Positions 27,502 to 36,690 of a stretch of DNA of 64,000 nucleotides are shown piece after piece. The position numbers were made by a program, and so were the translations under genes. The DNA is from Halococcus morrhuae DSM 1307. GTDB taxonomy: Archaea; Halobacteriota; Halobacteria; Halobacteriales; Halococcaceae. The notes under the pieces were generated by a model. The model had not been told where the DNA came from. It did no database searches and was given only the letters and a program-made list of their open reading frames with translations. Within the stretch, counting starts at the first letter, position 1. Each line of letters starts with the position of its first letter. The DNA lies in NCBI RefSeq assembly GCF_000336695.1, contig NZ_AOMC01000054.1, positions 1 to 64,000 on the forward strand. Direction: 5' to 3'.

Positions 27502-27960
27502 CTACGAGGGGTTCTTCCGGGTGAGGTCGCTGCCGCAGATCGGACAGCGATCCTTGTTCTCGTCGAACACGCGGCCACAGCCCTGACACTGGAAGTCCCA
27601 GTCACGCTGTTCGGTGATCCCGTCGCGAGCGATGAACTCGACGTAGATGTCGAGTCGCTCGGCGACGTTCTGCATGGCGTAGTCGTCGGTCACCAGTTTC
27701 GCATCGAGTTCGAAGGCGGCCGCCAGCAGCTCGATGTCCGTCTCCGAGAGTTCCTCCTTGTCGCCGCTCTCGCTCGCGGCGCGTTCGATGCGCCCGATGA
27801 CGGCTTCCTCGGGGACGTGGATGTACATACCCGCCCCTTCGAGCGCGTCGTAGCGATAGGAACTCTCGCCGTCGAGTTCGGCACCGACGGCGGGCACGGT
27901 CGCGATGTCGTCGCCGGCGTCGTACTCGTTGATAAACGCCGAGGCGTCGAGGATCTCCAT
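27502..27960 (-). CDS. nob1: Endonuclease Nob1 (20S pre-rRNA D-site)
   Basis: A 152-residue PIN-domain ribonuclease with a C-terminal zinc ribbon. The PIN acids include D5 in LDASAF, the E/D set in LSETDIELLAAA, and D in KLVTDDYAMQNVA. The ribbon has CQGCGRVF and CPICGSDL. In archaea Nob1 matures the 3' end of 16S rRNA. Its stop directly abuts the convergent CPBP gene, and its start overlaps the PRC-barrel stop by one base. Confidence 0.93.
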   Translation of the reverse strand: MEILDASAFINEYDAGDDIATVPAVGAELDGESSYRYDALEGAGMYIHVPEEAVIGRIERAASESGDKEELSETDIELLAAAFELDAKLVTDDYAMQNVAERLDIYVEFIARDGITEQRDWDFQCQGCGRVFDENKDRCPICGSDLTRKNPS

Positions 27961-28202
27961 TAGCGGTCGACGACGATGTGGTCTTTGACCGCCTGCACGC
28001 GGCCGATGTCGACGGCGTATCTCCCGTCCTCGTCGCGTTCGAGGTCGATCTGTTCGGTGGTTTCGCTCCGCGGCGTGATGAGCAGATCGCCCAGTCGCCC
28101 CGTGTCGGGGTCCATCGTCAGCGTCGAGAGCGTGCCCAGTTCGGTACCGTCGGAGCCGATGACGGCCTTGTCGATGAGCTTCCGTGCGAGTACGTCCGGC
28201 AT
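27960..28202 (-). CDS. PRC-barrel domain protein
   Basis: An 80-residue single PRC-barrel: ARKLIDKAVIGSDGTELGTL, then DPDTGRLGDLLI and a closing VKDHIVV. PRC-barrels occur in RimM-like ribosome maturation factors and in photosynthetic proteins; haloarchaeal stand-alone forms often sit beside nob1 or ribosome genes. The one-base overlap with nob1 supports co-expression and suggests an RNA-processing context. Confidence 0.85.
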   Translation of the reverse strand: MPDVLARKLIDKAVIGSDGTELGTLSTLTMDPDTGRLGDLLITPRSETTEQIDLERDEDGRYAVDIGRVQAVKDHIVVDR

Positions 28203-28311
28203 ACCCGCCCTACCGTGGCCGCCCATTATAAACACCACGGAGGCCCGAGAGCATTCCCGCGCGCGGAGCGCCCGACGATATCGTTTTCGTGCTGGCGTGT
28301 GCTCTATCCGC

Positions 28312-28905
28312 ATGAACGACGCCGACCGCGCCGCGGTACGGGAGAACGCCGTCCAGCACGCCGAGAGCGTCCTCACCACCGTCGAGGACCGGTGGGGGAA
28401 CGTCCCACATCTCGACGCGCTCCCGGTCGAGCCACTTTCGGCGGGCGATTCGTTTCCGGCGAGCGCCGAGGCGTTTCACGATCGTTTCTACCCCTACGCG
28501 GCCGGGGCAAGCGTGGTCGACGAGGGCCGGCTGCTCTGTGTCTACAGTCCGGCGCGCGACGAGTGGGAAACGCCCGGTGGGGCGGGCGAGACCGGCGAAA
28601 CGCCCGCCGAAACGGCCCGTCGTGAGACGGAAGAGGAGACCGGCATCGACTGCGAGATCACGGACGTGCTCTTCGCTCAGACGATGGAACTCCGCCTCGA
28701 CGCTCCCGAGCGGCTGCCGATCCCGGTCGTGGGGTTTACTGCCCGTCCCGTCGGCGGCGACGAACTGGTGGGTGTGGAGGTCGAGCGCCACGACGAAATA
28801 ACTGATCTCACGTGGTTCGAGCCCGACGAACTCCCGTCTGAGCTACGAAATTACGAGCGGAAACACGCCCATCTCGTCTCGTGTTCGGAAACGACGAGCG
28901 ACTGA
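28312..28905 (+). CDS. Nudix hydrolase
   Basis: A 197-residue protein with a full Nudix box (G90, E96, then RETEEETGI at 104-112). It has an N-terminal helical extension of about 60 residues before the Nudix fold. Substrate unknown. It is divergent from the PRC-barrel gene and upstream of infB. The ATG at 28312 is preferred; the open frame continues upstream only as an antisense shadow. Confidence 0.85.
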   Translation: MNDADRAAVRENAVQHAESVLTTVEDRWGNVPHLDALPVEPLSAGDSFPASAEAFHDRFYPYAAGASVVDEGRLLCVYSPARDEWETPGGAGETGETPAETARRETEEETGIDCEITDVLFAQTMELRLDAPERLPIPVVGFTARPVGGDELVGVEVERHDEITDLTWFEPDELPSELRNYERKHAHLVSCSETTSD

Positions 28906-29000
28906 GGTCCACCGTTCCGATTCTCGCCCGCGTGGGCGTGACGACGCGCTTAACTGTTGTGACCGACTCGAACGAGTAACGACTTTCTCGGGTGAACGCC

Positions 29001-30818
29001 ATGTCGGAGACACATACTGACGCGGAGACGGACGGCGACGCAGTAGCAACGCTTCGGACCCCCATCGTCGCCGTTCTCGGCCACGTCGACCACGGCAAGA
29101 CGACCTTATTGGATCGGATCCGTGGCTCGACGGTCACGGACGGCGAGGCGGGGGCGATAACCCAACACATCGGCGCGACCGCCGTCCCGCTCGAAACGGT
29201 CTCGGAGCTCGCGGGCAGTCTCGTCGATCCGACCGATTTCGACCTTCCCGGTCTACTCTTTATCGACACGCCCGGTCACCACTCCTTCTCGACGCTGCGC
29301 TCTCGTGGGGGTGCGCTCGCCGATATCGCCGTGCTCGTGGTGGACGTCAACGACGGGTTCCAGCCGCAGACGATCGAGGCGATCGACATCCTCCAGCGCA
29401 CCGAGACGCCGTTCGTCGTGGCGGCGAACAAGATCGACACCGTGCCGGGCTGGAACCCGCAGGGCGACGTGCCCATCCAGGAGAGCTACGACGCCCAGTC
29501 CGATCGCGCGCGCGAGACGCTCGACGAGCGCCTCTACGAACTCATCGGCGAACTTGCCGACCACGATTTCTCGGCGGACATGTACTGGCGCGTCCAGAAC
29601 TTCGCCAACAACGTCGGCGTCGTGCCGACGAGCGCCGAGACCGGCGAGGGAGTACCCGACGTGCTGACCGTGCTGATGGGTCTCTCACAGCGCTATCTCA
29701 AGGACGCGATGGCCATCGACGTCGAGGGGCCGGGTGCGGGCACGGTCCTGGAGGTCAAAGACCAGAAGGGGTTCGGTACGGCGATCGACGTGGTGCTCTA
29801 CGATGGAACTGTGCGCGCCGACGACACGGTCGTCGTGGGATCGACGGGCGAGCCGATCGTGACCGACGTGCGCGCGCTGCTCCAACCCCGCCCGCTCGCC
29901 GAGATCCGCACCGAAAAGCGGTTCGAGCAGGTCGATGCGGTGAGCGCGGCGGCCGGTCTCAAGATCGCCGCGCCCGATCTCGACGACGCGATGGCCGGTG
30001 CGCCCGTCCGCGTCGTGCGCGATCGCTCGCGTGAGGAGGTCGTCCAAGAAGTCCAGGAGGAACTGGCGGCCATCGGTGTCACGACCGAGGAGGAGGGTGT
30101 CGTCGTCAAAGCCGACACCCTCGGGAGTCTGGAGGCGGTCGCGAACACGCTCGACGAGGCCGAGATCCCGATCGTTCGTGCCGAAGTCGGCGACGTCGCG
30201 CCACGCGACGTCACGGTCGCGAGCACCGCCGACGAGGAACGCCACGAGACGGTGCTCGCGTTCTCGGTCGACGTGCTCGACAACGCCGAGCGACAGGCCG
30301 ACGAGGGCGACATCCGGATCTTCGAGAGCGACGTCATCTACCGACTCGTCGAGGAGTACGAGGAGTTCATCGCCGAGCGCGAGCGCAGCCAGCAGGATAC
30401 CATCCTTGAAAACATCTCCCGACCTGCCCGCTTTCGCCTGCTGCCCGATCACACCTTCCGGCAGAACGACCCCGCCGTCGTCGGCGTCGAGGTGATGACG
30501 GGCACGCTGAAGCGCAACGCGACCATCGTCGATTTCGAGGGGAACGAACCCAAGCGCCGCGGGCAGGTCAAGGGAATCCAGGAACAGGGCGAGGACGTCG
30601 AGCAGGCCCGCGCGGGCGAGCGCGTCAGCGTCGCGATCGACGGGCCAACGGTCGGCCGCCAGATCGAGGAGGGCGACGAACTCTGGTCGGAGATCCCCGA
30701 AAAGCACGCCAAGGTGCTCGAACAGGAACTCACCGACGACATCCCGGCCGACGAGCTCGAAGCGCTGCACATCTATCTCGACAAACAGCGCCAGCGCGAC
30801 CCCTTCTGGGGGAAGTGA
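29001..30818 (+). CDS. infB: Translation initiation factor aIF5B
   Basis: A 605-residue GTPase. G1 is GHVDHGKTT (near residue 28), G3 DTPGHHSF, G4 NKID. Domains II-IV follow, including a C-terminal helix-rich region ([19 protein letters not shown]). It promotes subunit joining in archaeal initiation. The ATG at 29001 gives [10 protein letters not shown]; a GTG nine bases upstream is an alternative. A TATA-like GCTTAACTG lies about 50 bases before it. Confidence 0.96.
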   Translation: MSETHTDAETDGDAVATLRTPIVAVLGHVDHGKTTLLDRIRGSTVTDGEAGAITQHIGATAVPLETVSELAGSLVDPTDFDLPGLLFIDTPGHHSFSTLRSRGGALADIAVLVVDVNDGFQPQTIEAIDILQRTETPFVVAANKIDTVPGWNPQGDVPIQESYDAQSDRARETLDERLYELIGELADHDFSADMYWRVQNFANNVGVVPTSAETGEGVPDVLTVLMGLSQRYLKDAMAIDVEGPGAGTVLEVKDQKGFGTAIDVVLYDGTVRADDTVVVGSTGEPIVTDVRALLQPRPLAEIRTEKRFEQVDAVSAAAGLKIAAPDLDDAMAGAPVRVVRDRSREEVVQEVQEELAAIGVTTEEEGVVVKADTLGSLEAVANTLDEAEIPIVRAEVGDVAPRDVTVASTADEERHETVLAFSVDVLDNAERQADEGDIRIFESDVIYRLVEEYEEFIAERERSQQDTILENISRPARFRLLPDHTFRQNDPAVVGVEVMTGTLKRNATIVDFEGNEPKRRGQVKGIQEQGEDVEQARAGERVSVAIDGPTVGRQIEEGDELWSEIPEKHAKVLEQELTDDIPADELEALHIYLDKQRQRDPFWGK

Positions 30819-30833
30819 CCGCTCGTCGCGCCC

Positions 30834-30853
30834 GGTAATAATATTTAATTACC
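30834..30853. promoter_or_regulatory. Palindrome around the promoter of the 30877 gene
   Basis: GGTAAT-N8-ATTACC with an AT-only centre (AATATTTA) that is also the best TATA box for the gene starting 24 bases further on. It could be an operator overlapping the core promoter or the end-hairpin of infB. Seen as sequence symmetry only. Confidence 0.45.
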
Positions 30854-30876
30854 CGGCGGTCGTTGGCCGGCGTACG

Positions 30877-31119
30877 ATGAACCGCTCAGGCCAGTCCGAT
30901 TCGGAGGATTCGGTCGTCGAAACCGTTCGCGAGCGCCGGCCGACGGTTGCGCCGGCCGATCTCCTGCTCATCGCGCTGCCGGCGCTCCTGCTCGCTGGCT
31001 GGGCGACCGGCGTGGTCTCGGCGCTGTCGCTACCCGTCGCGCTCGCAATCGGCACGCTGCCGGCGATCGGGATGCTCGGCTACGCGCTGTTTTACGATCC
31101 GCCGAACGGCTGCGTCTAA
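30877..31119 (+). CDS. Small two-helix membrane protein (80 residues)
   Basis: An acidic N-terminus (MNRSGQSDSEDSVVE) followed by two hydrophobic segments (about 28-46 and 50-70) and a short FYDPPNG tail. It resembles haloarchaeal small membrane families of unknown function. It has a strong-looking TATA 24-40 bases upstream within a palindrome. It converges with the DUF5811-like gene, one base apart. Confidence 0.65.
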   Translation: MNRSGQSDSEDSVVETVRERRPTVAPADLLLIALPALLLAGWATGVVSALSLPVALAIGTLPAIGMLGYALFYDPPNGCV

Positions 31120-31120
31120 G

Positions 31121-31483
31121 TTAGCGACCGACCGGTGTGATGCCGTCCGATACCGCCTGTTTCACCTGGAGGGCGGCGCTGGCAGCGAGCTGTCTCGCGA
31201 CTTCGGTTCTGTCCTCTTCGGCGATGCCGTCGCTCAGTTCCTCGAAATCGGGCGTGAAGCCGGCGCTGACGGCTGCGCCGACCGGCGGCTGGACCGCGAT
31301 CGTCCCCTGCGGGCCGTCCGTCCCGGCGATGATCTGCGCGCCGACGACGTACTCGTCGGGGAGATACTCGCGGGTGCGGGCGGCCACGGTGTCGAGACCG
31401 GCCTGGAGCGCCCGGCGTTGCTCGACCGAGAGCTCAACGTCCGCGGTGTTGACGTTCGGTCCCATTGGTGTGCGATCGTTCAT
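31121..31483 (-). CDS. DUF5811-like haloarchaeal protein
   Basis: A 120-residue soluble protein beginning MNDRTPMGPNVNTADVEL, which I recall as the DUF5811 family. It has a predicted alpha-beta-beta pattern (RALQAGLDTVAARTREY, then YVVGAQIIAG and GTIAVQPPVG) and a C-terminal helix. No function known. It lies 82 bases downstream of the arginine decarboxylase gene on the same strand. Confidence 0.7.
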   Translation of the reverse strand: MNDRTPMGPNVNTADVELSVEQRRALQAGLDTVAARTREYLPDEYVVGAQIIAGTDGPQGTIAVQPPVGAAVSAGFTPDFEELSDGIAEEDRTEVARQLAASAALQVKQAVSDGITPVGR

Positions 31484-31565
31484 GAGAAGGACGGCGACGG
31501 TTGGGCCGACGTACTGAAAAGACTCCCGTTCGCGACACCCGCTGCCACACCGCCGAATGGCCGAC

Positions 31566-32036
31566 CTATATCGGCTCGCTGTCGCCGTAGATCCCGAGCA
31601 CGAGCGCCGTCGCGAACGATCCGTCGTTCCCCTCGACGTGTTCGGTCACGATGCGCTCGTCGGTGAACGTCCACTCGCGGAGCGCGCGCCCGGAGTCGAG
31701 CCCCGCGGCCACGCCCTCGCGGACGCGCTCCGGGTCGGTGCCGGTCGCCTCGTAGAACAGTCCCCGATCGCTCTCGGTCGTCGTCCAGCCGAGGCCGGCC
31801 GCCGCACCGCTCTCGCCCACCCCGCTCGTGGCACGCGCCTCGACGACGGTGAGGCGCTCGCCGACCGGTCCGAGATCCGGGGCGCTGTCGACGATTTCGA
31901 GCGTGCTGCCGTCGGGGATCACCGACGAGACGGTGGTGATGTTGTAGTTGTGGACGCCGGCGGCGGCGAGTGCGGCGTCGTAGGCCGCGATCGGCGTCGG
32001 CCCGGTGCCGGTCCCGGTGACGATTCTGATCTGCAT
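31566..32036 (-). CDS. pdaD: Pyruvoyl-dependent arginine decarboxylase
   Basis: A 156-residue proenzyme. The self-cleavage site is VSSVIPDG with S37-S38; S38 would become the pyruvoyl group. It decarboxylates arginine to agmatine, which feeds polyamine synthesis and agmatidine modification of tRNA-Ile2. The glycine-rich start GTGTGPTPIAAYDAAL and the late TSGVGESGAAAG are family features. It lies just downstream of the PAN gene on the same strand. Confidence 0.93.
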   Translation of the reverse strand: MQIRIVTGTGTGPTPIAAYDAALAAAGVHNYNITTVSSVIPDGSTLEIVDSAPDLGPVGERLTVVEARATSGVGESGAAAGLGWTTTESDRGLFYEATGTDPERVREGVAAGLDSGRALREWTFTDERIVTEHVEGNDGSFATALVLGIYGDSEPI

Positions 32037-32083
32037 ACAGGAGGATGGAGCGACCGAACGGTGAGCGTTGCGATCCGCGTCGC

Positions 32084-33301
32084 TCAGAGGAAGGCGACCG
32101 GATCGGCGGCGGTGTCGTCCTCGGTGATCTTCGCCAGGGCGTCCTCGAAGTCGCTCATCCGCACCTCGCTGCGGTCGTCGCGGACGGCGAACATGCCGGC
32201 CTCGGTCGTGAGGCTCTCGATCTCCGCACCGCTGAACTCGTCGGCCATTTCGGCGAGTTCGTCGAACGCCACGTCGTCGTCGAGGTTCATCCCGCGCGTG
32301 TGGATGGCGAAGATCTTCTCGCGCCCGTCGGGCCCGGGTTTCGGCACCTCGATGAGCCGGTCGAACCGTCCAGGACGGAGGATGGCCCGGTCGAGCATGT
32401 CGAAGCGGTTCGTGGCGGCGATGATCGAGATGTCGCCGCGCTCCTCGAAACCGTCCATCTCCGAGAGGAGCTGCATCATCGTCCGCTGGACCTCGGCGTC
32501 GCCGGAGGTCTTCGAGTCCGTCCGTTTGGAGGCGACGGCGTCGATCTCGTCGATGAAGATGACGGCTGGTTCGTGCTCGCTCGCCAGCTCGAAGAGATCG
32601 CGGACGAGCCGTGCGCCCTCGCCGATGAACTTGCGAACCAGCTCGGAGCCGGCCATCTTGATGAACGTCGCGTCGGTCTCGTTGGCGACGGCCTTGGCGA
32701 GCATCGTCTTGCCCGTGCCGGGCGGACCGTGGAGGAGGACGCCGGTCGGCGGTTCGATGCCCACGGTGTCGAACCGCTCGGGATCGACCAGCGGCATCTC
32801 GACGGCTTCCCTGACCTCTCGGATCTGATCGTCGATGCCGCCGATATCGGCGTAGCCGACCGCCGGGCGGTTCTCGATCTGCATCGCCTGCGCGCGCACG
32901 TCGGTCTCGCTGTCGAGCGGGCGCTGGATGCTGAAGGAGTCGTCGACGGCGACGCGATCGCCGTTCTCGATATCGTCGGCGATCCCGGGCGCGACCTCCG
33001 TCAGCACCTCCTGGTTGTTGCCGTGCTGTCTGACGATCGCTCCCTCGTCGGTGAACTCCTCGACGGTGGCGACGTACAGCGAGGAGGTCTTGAGCGCCTC
33101 GTTCTCGCGCTGGAGCTGTTCGGTTTCCTCGGAGAGCTCCTCGCGCTCGGCCTCAGCCTCGTCGAGGCGGTCGGCGAGCTCGTCGTGGACGCTTGAGACG
33201 CTCTCGAAGTGTTTGGCGAGTGCGTCGAGCCGTTCGGCATCGCTCAACTCCGGATCAATGTCGAGGCGCGGTCGGTCCGGGAGGGAGGGACTGTGGGACA
33301 T
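32084..33301 (-). CDS. pan: Proteasome-activating nucleotidase (PAN)
   Basis: A 405-residue AAA ATPase. An N-terminal coiled coil (about 20-72) and an OB domain (about 75-135) precede the AAA module: Walker A GPPGTGKT at 192-199, Walker B IFIDEIDA, arginine fingers in ATNRFDMLDRAILRPGRFDR. It unfolds substrates for the 20S proteasome. The C-terminus is VAFL: a Phe sits where the HbYX tyrosine that docks into the 20S alpha ring is expected. The start at 33299-33301 is chosen over an in-frame extension upstream. Confidence 0.95.
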   Translation of the reverse strand: MSHSPSLPDRPRLDIDPELSDAERLDALAKHFESVSSVHDELADRLDEAEAEREELSEETEQLQRENEALKTSSLYVATVEEFTDEGAIVRQHGNNQEVLTEVAPGIADDIENGDRVAVDDSFSIQRPLDSETDVRAQAMQIENRPAVGYADIGGIDDQIREVREAVEMPLVDPERFDTVGIEPPTGVLLHGPPGTGKTMLAKAVANETDATFIKMAGSELVRKFIGEGARLVRDLFELASEHEPAVIFIDEIDAVASKRTDSKTSGDAEVQRTMMQLLSEMDGFEERGDISIIAATNRFDMLDRAILRPGRFDRLIEVPKPGPDGREKIFAIHTRGMNLDDDVAFDELAEMADEFSGAEIESLTTEAGMFAVRDDRSEVRMSDFEDALAKITEDDTAADPVAFL

Positions 33302-33354
33302 TCTTACCCCACGATAGGGGCTCTTCGTTAAAAGTGGTTTTGGGTTCGGGGTGT

Positions 33355-35145
33355 TTATGCCAGCTCTTCGAACTCCGAAAGCGCGTCGTCGTAGGCCGTA
33401 AACGCCGCCTCGATCGGGTCCGCGTCGGTCATGTCGACACCCGCCTCGCGGAGCAGCTCGATCGGATAGCCGTGTGAGCCCGATGAGAGGAACTCTCGGT
33501 ACGATGCTGCCGCGTCCCCGTCGCCCTCGTGGATGCGCTCGGCGAGTGCGACCGCCGCCGAGATGCCCGTCGCGTACTGGTAGACGTAGAACGGTCGGTA
33601 GAAGTGTGGGATCCGCATCCACTCGCGGGTGATGCGGTCGTCGATCGCCGCGTTCTGGTAATAATCACCCTTGAGCGTGCCGTAGATGTCGTCGAGGCGG
33701 TCGGGCGTGAGCGCCTCGCCCGCCGCGGTGAGCTCGTGGGTCTGCTGTTCGAACTCGGCGAACATCGTCTGCCGGACGAGCGTCGCGCGGAACCGTTCGA
33801 GATATTCGTTGAGCACGTGCCGGCGGAAGGACTCGTCTTCCACGGTGTCGAGCAGGTGGTGGGTCAGCAGCGCCTCGTTCACCGTCGAGGCGATCTCGGC
33901 GACGAAGATCTCGTAGTCCCCGTAGATGTAGGGCTGGGCCTCGCTCGCCAGCTCGGAGTGCAGCGAGTGGCCGAGCTCGTGGGCGAGCGTGTACATCGAG
34001 GCGATGTCGTCCTGGTAGTTCATCAGGATGTAGGGCTGCGAGTCGTAGGTCCCGCCGGAGTACGCCCCCGACTGCTTGCCCTGATTTTCGTAGACGTCGA
34101 CCCAGCGGGAGTCGAGGCCTGCCGCGAGCTGCTCCTGATATTCCTCGCCGAGCGGCGCGACCGCGGCCGTGACGTGCTCTTTGGCGTCCTCGTAGGGCAC
34201 CTCGGGGCTCTCGGAGTCGACCATCGGCATGTAGAGGTCCCACATCCGCAGTTCGTCGACGTCGAGTCGCTCGCGCTTGAGGTCGGCGTGGCGGTTGAGC
34301 ACGTCGAGATTGTCCCGCACGGTGTCGACGAGCGTGTCGTAGACTTCCACCGGGATGTTCGCGCCGTCGAGGCCGGCCTTGCGCGCGCTGTCGTAGTCCC
34401 TGGCGTCGGCGAGCTTCACGTCGGCCTTGACGCTGTTGCGGTGGGCGGCTCCGACTGCGTTTCTGACGTTGTCCCACTCATCGTAGAACTGCTCGTAGAC
34501 GTCCTGCCGGAAGGCGCGGTCGGGCCGTTTCTGGAGCTTCGTGAAGTTGCTCAGCGAGATCTCGACGGCTTCCCCATCGGGATCCTCGACTGTCGGGAAC
34601 TCCATGTCGGCGTTCGTGAGCATCTCGTAGACCTCGTTGGCCGCGCCCGTCACCTCGCCGAGATCCGCGAGCAGCGCCTCGATCTCCGCCGAGCGGGTGT
34701 GCGGCTTCATCCGCAACACGTCGTCGAAGTAGTGATCGTACGTTTCGAGCCCCGGCTCCTCCTCGATCATCGCGTCCAGCTCCTCGCGCGTGCAGTCCTG
34801 GAGCGCGGGGTTGATGAAACTCGCCGCGCTCGACGCGTCGCTCGCCAGCGATTGTGCCCGCGCGGTGAGCGCCTGGTACTGCTGGTCGGTGGTGTCCTCG
34901 TCGCGGCGCATCCGTGCGTAGGAGACGACGTTCGAGAGGTTCCTGAACAGTTCCTCGCGCGTTTCGAGCGTCGCCAGCAGGGTTTCGCCGTCCTCGGTCG
35001 CCCGCCCCTCGTAGGCTTCGAGCGCCGAAATCCCCTCCTCGACGTCCTCGTAGGCGGCCTCCCAGTCCTCGTCGGTGGCGTAGAGGTTCGACAGATCCCA
35101 GGTGTATTCGGTGTCGATCTCGTTGCGTTCGGGAACCGAACTCAT
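33355..35145 (-). CDS. pepF: Oligoendopeptidase F
   Basis: A 596-residue M3-family zinc peptidase. HELGH is at 389-393, with the third ligand glutamate expected in the IFVAEIASTVNE segment. It degrades short peptides in the cytoplasm, a plausible follow-on to the proteasome encoded by the adjacent PAN gene, which lies 53 bases beyond its stop on the same strand. The start MSSVPERNEIDTEYTWDL is typical of the family. Confidence 0.94.
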   Translation of the reverse strand: MSSVPERNEIDTEYTWDLSNLYATDEDWEAAYEDVEEGISALEAYEGRATEDGETLLATLETREELFRNLSNVVSYARMRRDEDTTDQQYQALTARAQSLASDASSAASFINPALQDCTREELDAMIEEEPGLETYDHYFDDVLRMKPHTRSAEIEALLADLGEVTGAANEVYEMLTNADMEFPTVEDPDGEAVEISLSNFTKLQKRPDRAFRQDVYEQFYDEWDNVRNAVGAAHRNSVKADVKLADARDYDSARKAGLDGANIPVEVYDTLVDTVRDNLDVLNRHADLKRERLDVDELRMWDLYMPMVDSESPEVPYEDAKEHVTAAVAPLGEEYQEQLAAGLDSRWVDVYENQGKQSGAYSGGTYDSQPYILMNYQDDIASMYTLAHELGHSLHSELASEAQPYIYGDYEIFVAEIASTVNEALLTHHLLDTVEDESFRRHVLNEYLERFRATLVRQTMFAEFEQQTHELTAAGEALTPDRLDDIYGTLKGDYYQNAAIDDRITREWMRIPHFYRPFYVYQYATGISAAVALAERIHEGDGDAAASYREFLSSGSHGYPIELLREAGVDMTDADPIEAAFTAYDDALSEFEELA

Positions 35146-35244
35146 GCCGAGAACACGGCGGCCGAGCGGGGTAAACCTTCCCGAACCGGCGACGGCGACG
35201 CCACGAACGAAAGACTCAAGAATGAATAACTGTTCAGTCAACAT

Positions 35245-35664
35245 ATGGGAGAAACCCGTTCGCGGAAACGGCCGTGGCTCGCGGCGTTGCTCTCGGCCAT
35301 CGCGCCCGCGTTCGGCCACCTCTATCTCCGGCGGTGGCTCCGGGCGCTCGGCTGGCTCGGAGTGACGATGCTTTCGAGCGTATTCGTCCCCGACGCGACG
35401 CTCGATGCACTCGTCTCCGGCCAGTCGTTCGCGTGGCTCGACGCCGCGCCGCTGCTCGCCGTCTCGCTGCTCAGCGTGCTCGACGCCTACCGGCTCGCGG
35501 TCGTCAACAACTACCTCCTCCGCGTCCGGAGCACCGGCACGGAGATGGCGGCCTGTCCCGACTGCGGCCGGCCCGTCGAGGACGATCTCGACTTCTGCCA
35601 GTGGTGCGGGACGACCCTCGATGAGGCGGAAGCCGCCGAACCCGCACGCCACGACGTCCAGTAG
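35245..35664 (+). CDS. Membrane protein with C-terminal zinc ribbon
   Basis: A 139-residue protein: a basic N-terminus, two to three hydrophobic segments (about 11-27, 33-49 and 64-78), then a zinc ribbon CPDCGRPV and CQWCGTTL (about 107-125). The pattern is common in haloarchaea (DUF7575-like zinc-ribbon proteins) and of unknown function. It is divergent from pepF. A TATA-like GAATAACTG lies just upstream. Confidence 0.75.
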   Translation: MGETRSRKRPWLAALLSAIAPAFGHLYLRRWLRALGWLGVTMLSSVFVPDATLDALVSGQSFAWLDAAPLLAVSLLSVLDAYRLAVVNNYLLRVRSTGTEMAACPDCGRPVEDDLDFCQWCGTTLDEAEAAEPARHDVQ

Positions 35665-35670
35665 CTCCTC

Positions 35671-36471
35671 TCACTCGATCCGTTGCTCGATCTCGCCGGC
35701 GACGCGTGCTCGCGTCGCTGCCTCAGTACGGACGTTCTCGAACAGTTCTCGCGCGCTCGCGGCGGCCTCGTTGTCTACTCGAAAATCAAGTTCTGGATAG
35801 TCGACGCCGGTGAGAACGAGCGGCGCGGCCGGCGCGGCCGCGATCCCGCCCGGTCCCGAGAGTTCTTCGTCAGAGAGCGCGCGATCGACCATTGAGAGCG
35901 ACGCGTCGCCGGTCGCGACGTTCCGAACGAGCGTGACGATACGACGAACGAGCTGGCGCGAGAAACCGCCCGCACGGAGCGTCACGATCAGGAACTCGCT
36001 ATCGCGCTCGATTTCGCCGGCAAGCGTGCGGACGGTGTTGTGATCGTCGGGCGTGAGATTGTGGAAATCGTGTTCGCCCGCGAGTCGTCTCATAACTGTG
36101 CGCGCCCGCTCGTCGTCGGCCGCCGGCGCGTGGAGCTGGTAGGTGTATTCGCGCGCGACGGCATCGTGGGTCGCGTGAAACGACCCCGTATCGGCGTGTG
36201 CCCACGCGCGGATCGACCCTGGAAGCACGCCGTTGAGCGCCCGCGGCGTGAGCCACTCCGGTGCCGCGAGGCCAATCGTCTGGGCGACCGCCGAGACGCC
36301 CCTGTCGGTCCGTCCCGCGGCGGCGTAGCCCGACGGCTTTCGTTCATCCGGGTCGAGGACGCCGAGCTCGCGGAGGGCATCGAACAGCGTCCCCTCGACG
36401 GTCGGCACCGTGGGCTGGCGCTGGAAGCCGTAGAACGGGCGGCCGTCGTAGGCGAGCCGGAACGCACGCAT
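35671..36471 (-). CDS. truA: tRNA pseudouridine(38-40) synthase TruA
   Basis: A 266-residue pseudouridine synthase. The catalytic Asp56 is in AAGRTDRGVSA; other motifs are YDGRPFYGFQRQP and GGFSRQLVRRIV. It isomerises uridines in the anticodon arm of many tRNAs. The ATG at 36469-36471 starts MRAFRLAYDG; a 36-residue in-frame extension upstream is rejected. It converges with the zinc-ribbon membrane protein. Confidence 0.95.
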   Translation of the reverse strand: MRAFRLAYDGRPFYGFQRQPTVPTVEGTLFDALRELGVLDPDERKPSGYAAAGRTDRGVSAVAQTIGLAAPEWLTPRALNGVLPGSIRAWAHADTGSFHATHDAVAREYTYQLHAPAADDERARTVMRRLAGEHDFHNLTPDDHNTVRTLAGEIERDSEFLIVTLRAGGFSRQLVRRIVTLVRNVATGDASLSMVDRALSDEELSGPGGIAAAPAAPLVLTGVDYPELDFRVDNEAAASARELFENVRTEAATRARVAGEIEQRIE

Positions 36472-36690
36472 CACGCCCTCTTTCGTCCCACTGATCCTTC
36501 GCTCCGTCGGAACCCGGCTGATCGATGGATCGACGGTCGGATGCCGTCGCGTCGACCCATCGCTGGCCAAAGGATTCATACGCGCGCGAGACTAACCAAG
36601 CAGTCAGAGAATGGTTTTCGAATCGATCCATCACATCGAACGGAGACGGTCGTCCGTCGGAGCGGCACAGTCCGAACGCGCGGGTCGACT

